The notes beneath the pieces were generated by a model, which was not told the origin of the DNA, did not search any database, and saw only the letters and a program-made list of their open reading frames with translations. From positions 1-47,108 of the forward strand of contig UQLD01000020.1 of assembly GCA_900541855.1 (NCBI GenBank): a stretch of DNA of 47,108 nucleotides, given 5' to 3'. Numbering within the stretch: position 1 is the stretch's first letter; every line of letters starts with the position of its first letter. Of this stretch, positions 30,823-40,460 are shown in pieces. Both the position numbers and the translations under genes were made by a program. Source of the stretch: an uncultured Collinsella sp. Its GTDB lineage: Bacteria > Actinomycetota > Coriobacteriia > Coriobacteriales > Coriobacteriaceae.

Positions 30823-32769
30823 TTAGCTATCGGAATGGCCAGCCGCCGCCTCGGCGCGCTCGGCATTCCACGCAACGAGCGCCTCGTGGACCGCCTTGGC
30901 AACATCGGCAGATATGCCGCGAACTTCCGCGATCTCTTGCTCGCTCGCCGCGCGCAAACGCTTCATCGAACCAAAATGGCGCATAAGGGCACGTTTTCTG
31001 GTGGGTCCCACGCCTGGAACGTCATCGAGTACCGAAACCGTCATGGCTTTATCGCGCAATTCGCGATGGAACGTGATGGCAAAACGGTGCGATTCATCGC
31101 GCACCTGTTTGATTAGATAGAGCGACGCGGACCCGGTCGGAAGCACGACGGGAGTCTCGTCCCAAGGCACGAAAACCTCCTCATCGGCCTTTGCCAAGCC
31201 ACAAACTGGTATATCGAGCCCAAGAGCCTCAAGTTGCTTGATCGCAGCGGTCAATTGCGGCTTACCGCCATCGACAACGAGCAAATCGGGGCGCGATCCA
31301 AAGCGCTCGTCGGCCATGCGCTCGGGAGCATAGCGTCGTCCCAAAACCTCGGACATCGACACGAAGTCGTTTGCCTCGTCCAATTCGGCCTGAATTTTAA
31401 AACGACGGTACTGGCTCTTGTCGGCGCGTCCGTTGGTAAACACCACCATCGAGGCGACGGTAAAGGTTCCGTGCAGCGTCGAGATATCGAAGCACTCGAT
31501 ACGCATCGGCGGCGCTGGCAGCGCCAGCGCGCTTTCGAGCTCCAGGAGCGCCTGATTGGTGCGGTCGTCAGCGTACCCCGTTCGCATCATGTAGCGCATG
31601 AGGGCATGGCGCGCATTTTTGGATGCCATATCGAGCAAACGGTGCTTTTCGCCACGCTGCGGCCTATGGAGATGGCAGGAACGCTCGCGCTTGCCCGCAA
31701 GCCATTCCCCCAGCGCTTCCGCATCCTCAAGCTCGACGGAAAGGTTGACCTCAGCTGGAATATCAGCCGTCTCGTCGTAATAGCGCTTAAGAAAGCCCGA
31801 CTGGAGCTCTTCCTCGTCAACATCAAGACCCTTGTCGAGAATGAACTCGCAGGTGCGAACTGTTCGGCCCTCGCGAACGACGAAGACGCAAGCGGCGGAG
31901 ATGGTCTCCTCACGATAGAACCCGATGACATCGATATCGACACTGGAGGGAAAAACGACTTGCTGACGATCGTCCAGACCCCTGATGACCTCCAAACGAC
32001 GTTTGACGCGTGCCGCGCGCTCAAAGTCGAGCGCCTCGGCGGCATCCGTCATCTCGGAGGTCAGCTCATCGACGACATCCTTGCGATGGCCCGACAAAAA
32101 GCGCTCGACACGCTTGACGTTCTTGGCATAGTCTGCCGGGGAAATCGCGCCGACACACGCACCCGGGCCGCGCCCGACATGGTAGTCAAAGCAGGGACGC
32201 CCGTTTTGTGCGCAAATCATATTGACGATGTCTTCCTCGCCCTTGTGGGACTCGATGGTACGGCGACAACGACGCCACTCCGCACAGGATGCAGAGCAGA
32301 TGGGGATAACCTTGCGCAGCGTATCTATCGTCTCACGCGCCGCACGGCTATCGGTATAGGGTCCAAAATAGCGCGTTCCCGGCTTATGACGCTCACGCGT
32401 GTATTTGATCGCGGGATACAGGTCGCCTTTTGTAATGGCGATAAAGGGGTAGCTCTTGTCATCCTTGAGGTCGACGTTAAAGTACGGATGGTACTGGCCG
32501 ATCAGGTTGCGCTCGAGTACAAGCGCCTCATGCTCGGTTTCGACAACGATGTAGTCAAAGCTCGCCACCAGCTGCATCATCAGCGGGATCTTTTGACGCT
32601 CATCCTGCAGTGTCACGTATTGACGCATGCGGGCGCGCAGGTTTTTCGCCTTGCCCACGTAGATGACATCGCCCTTGGCATCCTTCCAAAGGTAGCATCC
32701 GGGCTGTGTGGGAACGCGCGAAACCTGCTCGGCAAGCGTTGGTATGTTGTCGTGACCGGCCACGCGCAC
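30823..32769 (-). CDS. uvrC: Excinuclease ABC subunit C
   Basis: A 648-residue DNA-repair nuclease that makes the incisions on both sides of a lesion. The GIY-YIG nuclease domain is at about 18-95 (GCYLWKDAKGDVIYVGKAKNLRARM), a Cys-rich segment at about 150-195, the UVR motif at about 215-250 (ALDFERAARVKRRLEVI), an RNase H-like nuclease domain (IECFDISTLHGT, DLLVVDGGKPQL) and a C-terminal helix-hairpin-helix pair (DDVPGVGPTRKRALMRHFGS). The GTG start at 32769 directly abuts the murJ stop codon; a second GTG lies two codons inside. Last gene of uvrA-ybaK-murJ-uvrC. Confidence 0.95.
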   Translation of the reverse strand: MRVAGHDNIPTLAEQVSRVPTQPGCYLWKDAKGDVIYVGKAKNLRARMRQYVTLQDERQKIPLMMQLVASFDYIVVETEHEALVLERNLIGQYHPYFNVDLKDDKSYPFIAITKGDLYPAIKYTRERHKPGTRYFGPYTDSRAARETIDTLRKVIPICSASCAEWRRCRRTIESHKGEEDIVNMICAQNGRPCFDYHVGRGPGACVGAISPADYAKNVKRVERFLSGHRKDVVDELTSEMTDAAEALDFERAARVKRRLEVIRGLDDRQQVVFPSSVDIDVIGFYREETISAACVFVVREGRTVRTCEFILDKGLDVDEEELQSGFLKRYYDETADIPAEVNLSVELEDAEALGEWLAGKRERSCHLHRPQRGEKHRLLDMASKNARHALMRYMMRTGYADDRTNQALLELESALALPAPPMRIECFDISTLHGTFTVASMVVFTNGRADKSQYRRFKIQAELDEANDFVSMSEVLGRRYAPERMADERFGSRPDLLVVDGGKPQLTAAIKQLEALGLDIPVCGLAKADEEVFVPWDETPVVLPTGSASLYLIKQVRDESHRFAITFHRELRDKAMTVSVLDDVPGVGPTRKRALMRHFGSMKRLRAASEQEIAEVRGISADVAKAVHEALVAWNAERAEAAAGHSDS

Positions 32770-34452
32770 CTACTTGCGACGAAGCAGCGCCGAGACCTCG
32801 GGCATCTTAAGGACGACGGCAAGGCCAAAGGTAACAACAAGCGAGGCGACACCCGCAACGCAAACGTAGCCAAGAGTAATCAGAATCGAGCCGCCAAGTG
32901 CCCCGACAAAGTGTTCAAGCGCCCACATGACGCCGGCGCCTGCGGCAGCACCTAGGCCACCGAGCAAAAGGCCAAAGAAACCGCCATGTAGGATAGATTT
33001 GACCTGAAGGCCACGCAGGCGACGACGCAGCCACCACAGCGAACAGCCGACCAAGATCACGTAGTCGACGACATACGAAAGCGCGATTGCCGGCATACCG
33101 AAGCCCAGCACAACGCCAAACAGCAGAACCGAGCCGGCCTGGCCGATGGCGGAATACAGGCAATAGCGGCTATAGGGCTTCATGTCGAGCAAGGCAGAGA
33201 AGCTCTTCTGCATCAACACGACCACGCCGTAGAGCGGCAGCGAGAGCGCCAGGTAGACAAGGTACTCGGACACCAGCGCCACGCCGGATTCATCGAACTT
33301 GCCAGCACAGTAGATCATATTGAGCGGACGTGCGAAGACAATCAGGTACAGTGCGAACGGAATCAGGAAGAACAGCATCTGGGCGACGCCACGCGAAATG
33401 CCCGTGCGAACGCTGTCGTAATCCTTCTCCTGTGCGTCATGAGAGAGCTCGGTATAGAGCGCCGTCGAAAGCGAGGCGGCAATCAGCGCGTAGGGCAGCG
33501 TGTACCACAGGCGCGCATAGGCGATGACGGAAGGACCCGTCTCGGGCTGGACCACCAGCGCGGCAGCGTTGGTGATAGAAGTCGAGACAAACATGCACAC
33601 CGTGGCGAGCAGCGTCGGGATACCGAGCGCAATCGTCTGGCGCAGCGCGGGGTCCTTAAAGTCGATATGAATATGGGGATGCACGCCGTGCTTGCCAAGC
33701 GCGGGAATCTGACATGCCATCTGAACAAAGACACCGAGGGTCGTACCGGCCGCAATCAAGATGATGCCGGCACGTTCGCCAAACTGTGCGGACACGGGCG
33801 CAAAACCCATAAAGCTCGCAATGACGATCACATTGTTGAGGACCGGGGCAAACGTCGACCAGAAGTAGTCGCGGTGTGCGTTGAGAACGCCCGAGAACAC
33901 CGAGCCCAAACCATAAAACAGAATCTGGATGGCAAAGAAACGGAACATGAACGCAGCGGTATCCATGCTGCCGCCGTCACCCGAAAGGAACGATTGCGTC
34001 CAGATAAAGCCCGGGGCGAACACGGTCCCCAGCAACGAAATGCCACCCAGCACCAAAAGCAGAATGCCGAGCAGGTTGCCCACGTACTCGTTCGAGGCCT
34101 CGCGACCCTGCTCACGCCTCACGCCCATGTACACGGGCAAAAACGCCGTCACGAGCATGCCGCCCATCACGAGTTCGTAGAGCATATTGGGCAGGTTGTT
34201 GGCGACCTGATAGGAGGACGAGAGTAGCGACATGCCGATAGCGGCCGCCATTGCCCACGTGCGGATAAAACCGGTGACGCGAGACACGATGGTCAGGATG
34301 GTCATAAGCCCGGCGGAACGACCAACCGTGGAGTAGTCCGACGAGCCCATGTCGTCAGTGTCATCTCGCGACGAAGAAGCTTCGGATGAGGGTGTCTGAG
34401 GCGCAGATTCTTTTGCAAAATGAGCTCCGCGCTTCAATTCTTCCTGCGGCAT
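32770..34452 (-). CDS. murJ: Lipid II flippase MurJ (MviN family)
   Basis: A 560-residue polytopic membrane protein with about 14 membrane segments. After a charged, Ser-rich cytoplasmic tail of about 45 residues, the conserved start GLMTILTIVSRVTGFIRTW and ANNLPNMLYELVMGGMLVTAFLPVY are clear MurJ/MviN motifs. It flips the peptidoglycan precursor lipid II across the membrane. It starts three bases before the ybaK stop would be passed, with the two genes closely spaced, and runs directly into uvrC. Confidence 0.93.
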   Translation of the reverse strand: MPQEELKRGAHFAKESAPQTPSSEASSSRDDTDDMGSSDYSTVGRSAGLMTILTIVSRVTGFIRTWAMAAAIGMSLLSSSYQVANNLPNMLYELVMGGMLVTAFLPVYMGVRREQGREASNEYVGNLLGILLLVLGGISLLGTVFAPGFIWTQSFLSGDGGSMDTAAFMFRFFAIQILFYGLGSVFSGVLNAHRDYFWSTFAPVLNNVIVIASFMGFAPVSAQFGERAGIILIAAGTTLGVFVQMACQIPALGKHGVHPHIHIDFKDPALRQTIALGIPTLLATVCMFVSTSITNAAALVVQPETGPSVIAYARLWYTLPYALIAASLSTALYTELSHDAQEKDYDSVRTGISRGVAQMLFFLIPFALYLIVFARPLNMIYCAGKFDESGVALVSEYLVYLALSLPLYGVVVLMQKSFSALLDMKPYSRYCLYSAIGQAGSVLLFGVVLGFGMPAIALSYVVDYVILVGCSLWWLRRRLRGLQVKSILHGGFFGLLLGGLGAAAGAGVMWALEHFVGALGGSILITLGYVCVAGVASLVVTFGLAVVLKMPEVSALLRRK

Positions 34453-34455
34453 CGC

Positions 34456-34956
34456 TCAGTCCTCTCTCGTAATCGCGGCAACCGTCGCCCCGCAAAATGC
34501 AATTAAATCATCGGGTGCAAGCTCGAGCTGATAACCACGCTTGCCTCCCGAAATAAAAATGGTATCCCAAAGGACACATGTCTCATCAATGAGCGTCCGG
34601 TAGCGTTTTTTCATACCGACCGGGCTGCAGCCGCCGCGAACGTAGCCAGTCGCCGCAAGCAAATCCTTCACATGCATCATGGCCAAGGACTTCTCCCCCG
34701 CGGCACGCGCGGCGGACTTTAGATCGAGCTCGTCGGCAACAGGGATACAGCACACGACATAGTCGTTGGACGGTGTCGCGCAGACCAAAGTCTTAAATCC
34801 TTGACCGGGCTCCTCGCCAAGCTGCTCCGAAATCGCGACACCCAGGCCCACCGACTCATCACCATCGTCTTCGTACGTATGTAGAACATAGGAAATGCCG
34901 GCGCTTTCCAGCTCGCGCATCGCATTGGTTTTTGGCGTCTTTACAGCCTTTGCCAT
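34456..34956 (-). CDS. ybaK: Cys-tRNA(Pro)/Cys-tRNA(Cys) deacylase YbaK/EbsC
   Basis: A 166-residue editing enzyme that hydrolyses mischarged Cys-tRNA(Pro). The YbaK fold is recognised by the core CIPVADELDLKSAARAAGEKSL, with GYVRGGCSPVGMKKRYRTLIDE and the C-terminal FISGGKRGYQLELAPDDLI. The ATG at 34956 is preceded by AAAGGA. It is followed after three bases by murJ. Upstream (34957-35088) lies a 10-bp perfect hairpin (35038-35047 with 35059-35068) with no T run. Confidence 0.92.
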   Translation of the reverse strand: MAKAVKTPKTNAMRELESAGISYVLHTYEDDGDESVGLGVAISEQLGEEPGQGFKTLVCATPSNDYVVCCIPVADELDLKSAARAAGEKSLAMMHVKDLLAATGYVRGGCSPVGMKKRYRTLIDETCVLWDTIFISGGKRGYQLELAPDDLIAFCGATVAAITRED

Positions 34957-35088
34957 GACATATCCTTTCCCTCGCATTCGGACGCAAGGATTAAGTATAT
35001 GTCCAATTCGGCTGCATACGTCACTTCGGCACAGCAAGCGCCATCGAATCACAAGGAGTCGATGGCGCCCATAAACTGAATCGCCTAT

Positions 35089-37968
35089 TTATTGAGCATC
35101 AAGTTGAGCCTGACGCTCCCGGTCACGCCTGAGCAACGGCGCCAAAAACTTGCCCGTATAACTCTGCGGACAGTCCGCAACCTGCTCCGGTGTGCCCGAA
35201 ACCACGACGGTTCCGCCGCCGTTACCGCCCTCGGGACCCATATCGATCAGGCGGTCGGCAACCTTGATGACATCAAGGTTGTGCTCAATCACCAGCACCG
35301 TGTTGCCCGCATCGACCAAACGCTGCAGCACATCGAGCAGCTGGCGGACGTCCTCAAAATGAAGACCGGTCGTCGGCTCGTCCAAAATATAGAACGTCTT
35401 GCCCGTCTGGCGTCGATGAAGCTCCTTGGCGAGCTTCACACGCTGCGCCTCGCCGCCCGAGAGCGTCGTGGCGGGCTGGCCCAGGCTCACGTAGCCTAAG
35501 CCTACATCGTACAGCGTCTGGAGCTTGCGCTTAATCTGCGGGATATTCCCAAAGAAGGCCAGCGCCTCGGTGACGCTCATGTCGAGCACGTCCGAGATGG
35601 TCTTGCCACGGTAGGTGACCTCGAGTGTCTCGCGGTTGTAGCGTTTACCGCCGCAAACTTCGCAGGGAACGTAGATATCGGGAAGGAAGTGCATCTCGAT
35701 CTTGATCTGCCCGTCGCCCTTGCACGCCTCACAGCGCCCGCCACTCACATTAAAGGAGAAACGACCCGGCGAGTAGCCGCGCGCCTTCGACTCCGGCGTA
35801 CTCGCAAACAGTGCGCGAAGATCATCCCACAGGCCGATATAGGTAGCAGGGTTGGAACGCGGCGTACGGCCAATCGGCGACTGGTCGATATCGATAACCT
35901 TATCGATACACTCAATGCCCTCGATTTTCTTATACGGACCCACAGGGCGCGTCGAGCGGTGAATGGCATTCGTAAGGGCAGGCGCAATGGTGTCGGTAAC
36001 CAGAGAGCTCTTGCCCGATCCCGACACGCCGGTAACAACCGTAAGCGTACCAAACTCGATCTTGGCAGTAACGTTTTTGAGGTTGTTGGCTCGAGCGCCC
36101 GTAATTTTAAGGCAGCCGCGACCGGGCTTGCGCCGTTCATCAGGCACCCGAATCATTTGTTTGCCGGTCAGGTAAGCGCCCGTCATCGACTCAGGACACG
36201 CCATGATATCAGCAGGCGTTCCCGCCGCGACTACGTGCCCGCCGTTGACACCGGCGCCGGGCCCCATGTCGATCACGTAGTCGGCGGCACGGATTGTATC
36301 CTCGTCGTGTTCGACAACGATAACGGTATTGCCGATATCGCGCAGGCGCTCGAGCGTCTTAATCAGGCGCTCGTTGTCACGCTGATGAAGACCGATCGAG
36401 GGCTCGTCCAGAATATAGAGCACGCCCATGAGACCCGCGCCGATCTGCGTTGCCAGTCGAATACGCTGCGCCTCGCCACCGGAAAGCGTCGCCGAGGCAC
36501 GATCGAGCGTCAGATAGTCGAGTCCAACATCGACCAGAAAACGCAAGCGCTCCAGGATTTCCTTGACGATACGGCCGCCGATAAACTGTTGGCGCTCGGT
36601 GAGTTCCAGGCCCTCAAAAAACTCGAGCGATTCACGGCACGACAGGCAACAAACCTCGTAAATGGACTTGCCGCCCACGGTGACGGCAAGCATCTCGGGA
36701 CGCAGGCGAGCACCGTGACAGCTCGAGCACGGCTCCTCGCGAATGTACTTCTCCAGGCGCGCCTTGGTGTTCTCGTTCGTCGTCTCGGTATAGCGTTCGT
36801 ACAGGATGTTGCGAACGCCCGAAAACTTGGTATCCCACTGGCTGCGACGCCCATCGAGCTTTTGATAGTCGACCGAAATCTTCGTGTCGCCCATGCCATC
36901 CAAAAACGCACGACGCACGCGAGGGGGCAAGTCCCCCCACGGCGTATCGGCGCTCACCTTAAAGTGTTTGCAGACCGCAGCAAAAATCTGCGGATAGTAG
37001 TTCGAATTGCCAAACAGGCTACCAAAGACTCCGTCGGCAATGGACTTCGAGGGATCCTCAATCAGCGCCTCGGCATCAACGGTTTTCTTAAAGCCCAGGC
37101 CGTCGCACTCAGGACATGCGCCATAGGGAGCGTTGAACGAAAAGTCGCGGGGTTGTAGGTCGTCGATGGAGTGCCCGTGCTCCGGGCATGCCAAGGCCAA
37201 CGAATACTCCAGCAGCTCGCCCTCGGTCCCCTCGGGAGCATCACGATCGGGCAGCATGTACACGTTTACATTGCCGTGAGCCAGCGCGGTCGCCTGCTCA
37301 ACAGACTCGGCGATACGGCCCAGAGAATTCTCACGAATCACGATGCGGTCGACTACGACCTCGATATCGTGTTTGAACTTCTTGTCCAGATCGATCGGAT
37401 CATCGAGCGAGCGCACTTCGCCGTCGACACGCACGCGGCTAAAGCCCTCGGCGCGAAGGTCCTCAAACAGTTTGGTGTACTCGCCTTTTCGCCCGCGCAC
37501 CACCGGTGCCAGCACAAACGCGCGGCGACCCTCCCCCGCCGCCAAGACTTTGTCGGCAACCTGGTCGGTCGTCTGGCGCTCAATGACGCGGCCGCATTCG
37601 GGACAGTGCGGGGTGCCCACACGGGCGAACAGCAGGCGCAGATAGTCATAAATCTCGGTTACGGTGCCAACCGTCGAGCGAGGGTTTTTAGACGTCGTCT
37701 TTTGGTCGATCGACACCGCCGGCGAAAGGCCGTCGATTGAATCCAAGTCGGGTTTGTCCATCTGGCCCAAGAACTGGCGCGCATAGCTCGAAAGACTCTC
37801 GACGTATCGACGCTGGCCCTCGGCATAGATAGTGTCAAATGCCAGCGAACTCTTGCCCGAGCCAGAAAGACCGGTAATGACCACGAGTTGGTCACGCGGA
37901 ATGGAAACATCGATATCACGGAGGTTGTGCTCACGAGCGCCGCGAATAACGATAGAAGAATCAGACAT
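35089..37968 (-). CDS. uvrA: Excinuclease ABC subunit A
   Basis: A 959-residue damage-recognition ATPase. First ATPase: Walker A GLSGSGKSSLAFDTIYAEG near residue 31; second: GVSGSGKSSL near 640. Zinc-binding pairs are visible at CPECGRV, ACPECDGLG, CSSCHG and CEACKGDGQIK...CEVCGG. Signature motifs LSGGEAQRI and LSGGEAQRVKLA are both present. Full length. The ATG at 37968 has AAGGAG seven bases upstream. A LexA-box-like sequence lies about 62 bases before the start, so SOS control is likely. Confidence 0.97.
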   Translation of the reverse strand: MSDSSIVIRGAREHNLRDIDVSIPRDQLVVITGLSGSGKSSLAFDTIYAEGQRRYVESLSSYARQFLGQMDKPDLDSIDGLSPAVSIDQKTTSKNPRSTVGTVTEIYDYLRLLFARVGTPHCPECGRVIERQTTDQVADKVLAAGEGRRAFVLAPVVRGRKGEYTKLFEDLRAEGFSRVRVDGEVRSLDDPIDLDKKFKHDIEVVVDRIVIRENSLGRIAESVEQATALAHGNVNVYMLPDRDAPEGTEGELLEYSLALACPEHGHSIDDLQPRDFSFNAPYGACPECDGLGFKKTVDAEALIEDPSKSIADGVFGSLFGNSNYYPQIFAAVCKHFKVSADTPWGDLPPRVRRAFLDGMGDTKISVDYQKLDGRRSQWDTKFSGVRNILYERYTETTNENTKARLEKYIREEPCSSCHGARLRPEMLAVTVGGKSIYEVCCLSCRESLEFFEGLELTERQQFIGGRIVKEILERLRFLVDVGLDYLTLDRASATLSGGEAQRIRLATQIGAGLMGVLYILDEPSIGLHQRDNERLIKTLERLRDIGNTVIVVEHDEDTIRAADYVIDMGPGAGVNGGHVVAAGTPADIMACPESMTGAYLTGKQMIRVPDERRKPGRGCLKITGARANNLKNVTAKIEFGTLTVVTGVSGSGKSSLVTDTIAPALTNAIHRSTRPVGPYKKIEGIECIDKVIDIDQSPIGRTPRSNPATYIGLWDDLRALFASTPESKARGYSPGRFSFNVSGGRCEACKGDGQIKIEMHFLPDIYVPCEVCGGKRYNRETLEVTYRGKTISDVLDMSVTEALAFFGNIPQIKRKLQTLYDVGLGYVSLGQPATTLSGGEAQRVKLAKELHRRQTGKTFYILDEPTTGLHFEDVRQLLDVLQRLVDAGNTVLVIEHNLDVIKVADRLIDMGPEGGNGGGTVVVSGTPEQVADCPQSYTGKFLAPLLRRDRERQAQLDAQ

Positions 37969-38029
37969 GGAAGCTCCTTGCCTCCTATTGCATCGAATCA
38001 TACTGTCGATGAGTTTAGCGCACTCGACG

Positions 38030-38043
38030 CGCACAGATGTTCG
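38030..38043. promoter_or_regulatory. LexA-box-like site upstream of uvrA
   Basis: On the minus strand the site reads CGAACATCTGTGCG, one mismatch from the Gram-positive/actinobacterial SOS box CGAAC-N4-GTTCG. It lies 62-75 bases upstream of the uvrA start, next to a possible -10 (TAAACT). The same 193-base gap serves the divergent membrane-protein gene at 38162. Confidence 0.6.
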
Positions 38044-38111
38044 TAATACAAGATTCGCAGACCTTTAGCTTTGCGTATCGGGTGCTTTGTTTCTCGAAAT
38101 GCCGTGGAAAG

Positions 38112-38149
38112 GTTACAGTAATCTACTACTGAACTTAATTTGCTGTAAC
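38112..38149 (+). promoter_or_regulatory. Inverted repeat in leader of LTA-synthase-family gene
   Basis: GTTACAG (38112-38118) and CTGTAAC (38143-38149) form a 7-bp inverted repeat with 24 bases between. The left arm overlaps a possible -10 (TACAGT, with TTTCTC 18 bases upstream); the right arm ends at the GAGGA ribosome binding site. It could be an operator or a leader hairpin that limits translation. Confidence 0.4.
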
Positions 38150-38161
38150 AGAGGAACGTCC

Positions 38162-40315
38162 ATGACCGAAGATATCCCCCTTGAAATCACTTCGAGCGAC
38201 ATGGCCAATCTGCCCATATTCATCGCCGTCCTTATCGTGGCCACCGTCGTCGTGCGCGTGTATTTTTCAATCAAACACAATGAAAAGCCGCCCATTGCCC
38301 GCGTCTTTTGGTGCGCGACGCTCCTCATCCCGCTCGGCATGGTAGCTGCATGGATTACGAATCAATTGCTCGTAAATGAGGACAATTCCCTATGGGTCCT
38401 TTCTTATTCGGCGCTCGGTGCTACCGCCGTCATACTTCTTGTCGAGCCCTTGGTTTCGGGACTTATCGACCAAACCGATCTTGCGACGGGAACGGTTGCC
38501 TGTATTTGCCGTGACATCCTTGTCATCGCCGCTGTTTCAGCGCTCTCGTTCGTTTCACTCGAAATTGCCTGTAACGAAACGTTCTATCGCATTCCCGCCA
38601 ACTCATTCGGGTTTTCCGTCGGGCTGCTCGCGACGGTTCTGCTCTCCCTTTATTTGCTGGGACAGCGTCATGGAGGCGTCATGGCCCTCGTGCCCGTCGC
38701 CTGTTGCATCCTTGGCATTGCCGAGCACTTCGTCATAACGTTTAAAGGCGAGGCCATCCTGCCAAGCGATATCTTGGCCCTTGGCACCGCAATGGAAGTG
38801 AGCGAGGGATACGAGTTTACCTTTACCGCCGGAATCGTAACCTCTCTAGCCCTGCTGGAGATTTCCCTGGGGCTTCTTTCGCTTATCCGACCGAGAAAGC
38901 TCCGTACGCCCACCCATGTCTTCCCCGCAATCGCCGCTAACCTCTGCGCTTTTCTGCTAGTGACCGTTGTGGGGCTCTCGGGCTTTTCCAGCATCGACTT
39001 GGAGCAGGCGCTGAATTTTGGATTTGACCGTTGGCAGCCCATCACCACGTATGCGTCTCAGGGTTTTATCACTTCGTTCACCGAAATGGTCAACGAGTTG
39101 CCCATTGAGAAGCCCGAAGACTATACGCCCGATGGGGCGCAGAGCATCGAGCAGGAGCTCGCCGCCACCTACGACAGCACGTATGGCTCGAGCGAGCAGC
39201 GCGTGGCGGCCGTTGCCCAGTTCAATGAAATCAAGCCGACGATTGTTGCCGTCATGAATGAGAGTTTTAGCGACCTTTCGTGCTTTGAGCAGCTCCAGGC
39301 GGCCGGGTACACCGGCCCCGCATTCTACAACTCGCTTCCCGACACACTTGTTCGCGGCACCATGCTCGCTTCGGTCGCCGGTGGCGGAACGGCGAACTCC
39401 GAATTCGAATTTTTGACCGGAGCGACAACGGCCTTTGTTGGATTGGGCAAAATCCCCTATCAGCTGTATCAGATGAATGGCGTCAACAGCCTGGCAAAGG
39501 ACCTTAAAGAGCTTGGGTATACCGCTACGGCTATGCACCCGCAAAACCCCGTCAACTACCATCGAGATAAAATCTATCAGCAGCTGGGCTTTGGAGACTT
39601 TCTTTCAATCGGCGATTTCGAAGGTGCGTCCTATTACCATGCCGGCGTATGCGACTACGTCACCTACGACAAGATACTCGACCTGCTTAGAACCGACGAA
39701 GCCCCGCAGTTCATCTTTGACGTCACGATGCAAAATCACGGCGGCTACGACTATGGCACCGTTCCCGCCGAGGAGCTGACAAACTATTGGGTTGAGGGAG
39801 CCAGCGAGGGTGCCAATAGCGCGCTCAACACCTATCTTACCTGCATCAACGCATCCGACCGGGACCTCGAGTACTTTATCAACGAGCTCCGCAATATCGG
39901 CAGACCGGTTGTCCTTGTCTTTTTTGGCGACCATCAGCCGAGCGCCGCAACGGCTCTCAACGACGAGCTGTACCCTCAGGAAGATACGGCAAGCCACGCT
40001 TTCCGTATCTATCAGTCGACATATTTTGTCTGGGCTAACTATGAAATCGCCGGCAATACCGAGCTCAACGTCTACGACACCGTCGGGGCAAACGAGGTTG
40101 CAGCCATTACCCTTAATAAGATCGGCGCCCCGCTCACCGACTATCAAAAGGCTCTGCTTGCAACAAGGTCAGATGTGCCCACCATCAATGTCGCCGGCTA
40201 CCTTGGTGCCGACGGGCTGCGCTACGACTTGGAATCTGAAGACAGCCCATACGCCTCGACGATCGGCAAGCTGCAGCGCATGCAATACCTCGAGTTCGCC
40301 AGCAAAGTTCAGTAA
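38162..40315 (+). CDS. LTA-synthase-family membrane phosphotransferase (sulfatase fold)
   Basis: A 717-residue protein. About eight membrane segments span residues 17-275; the remainder is an extracellular alkaline-phosphatase/sulfatase domain. Metal-site glutamate in VMNESFSD (Glu367), nucleophile threonine in GGGTANSEFEF (Thr410), HPQNPVNYHRD, histidine in QNHGGY (His526) and FFGDHQPS (Asp590, His591) match the lipoteichoic-acid synthase / phosphoglycerol transferase family. It probably transfers phosphoglycerol or a similar group to a cell-surface glycan or glycolipid; the exact product cannot be read from sequence. More membrane segments than the five of LtaS. The ATG follows GAGGA. Divergent from uvrA. 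Confidence 0.85.
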   Translation: MTEDIPLEITSSDMANLPIFIAVLIVATVVVRVYFSIKHNEKPPIARVFWCATLLIPLGMVAAWITNQLLVNEDNSLWVLSYSALGATAVILLVEPLVSGLIDQTDLATGTVACICRDILVIAAVSALSFVSLEIACNETFYRIPANSFGFSVGLLATVLLSLYLLGQRHGGVMALVPVACCILGIAEHFVITFKGEAILPSDILALGTAMEVSEGYEFTFTAGIVTSLALLEISLGLLSLIRPRKLRTPTHVFPAIAANLCAFLLVTVVGLSGFSSIDLEQALNFGFDRWQPITTYASQGFITSFTEMVNELPIEKPEDYTPDGAQSIEQELAATYDSTYGSSEQRVAAVAQFNEIKPTIVAVMNESFSDLSCFEQLQAAGYTGPAFYNSLPDTLVRGTMLASVAGGGTANSEFEFLTGATTAFVGLGKIPYQLYQMNGVNSLAKDLKELGYTATAMHPQNPVNYHRDKIYQQLGFGDFLSIGDFEGASYYHAGVCDYVTYDKILDLLRTDEAPQFIFDVTMQNHGGYDYGTVPAEELTNYWVEGASEGANSALNTYLTCINASDRDLEYFINELRNIGRPVVLVFFGDHQPSAATALNDELYPQEDTASHAFRIYQSTYFVWANYEIAGNTELNVYDTVGANEVAAITLNKIGAPLTDYQKALLATRSDVPTINVAGYLGADGLRYDLESEDSPYASTIGKLQRMQYLEFASKVQ

Positions 40316-40460
40316 GCCCGCCCATTCGCTTGGACCCATCGTATTGCAAGCACGCTCGGCCCAAATGCATCGTAAATGACTCCCGCTCGCAAACGAGGGT
40401 ACAATGACGCTCGTGTCACATCACGGGGCCCCGGCCCCAACATATACAAAGGAGTCATAC

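Noticed and set aside
40425..40438. GGGGCC/GGCCCC hairpin as terminator of the LTA-synthase-family gene
   Set aside because: Only six base pairs with a two-base loop, no T run, and it lies just before the mrp ribosome binding site.
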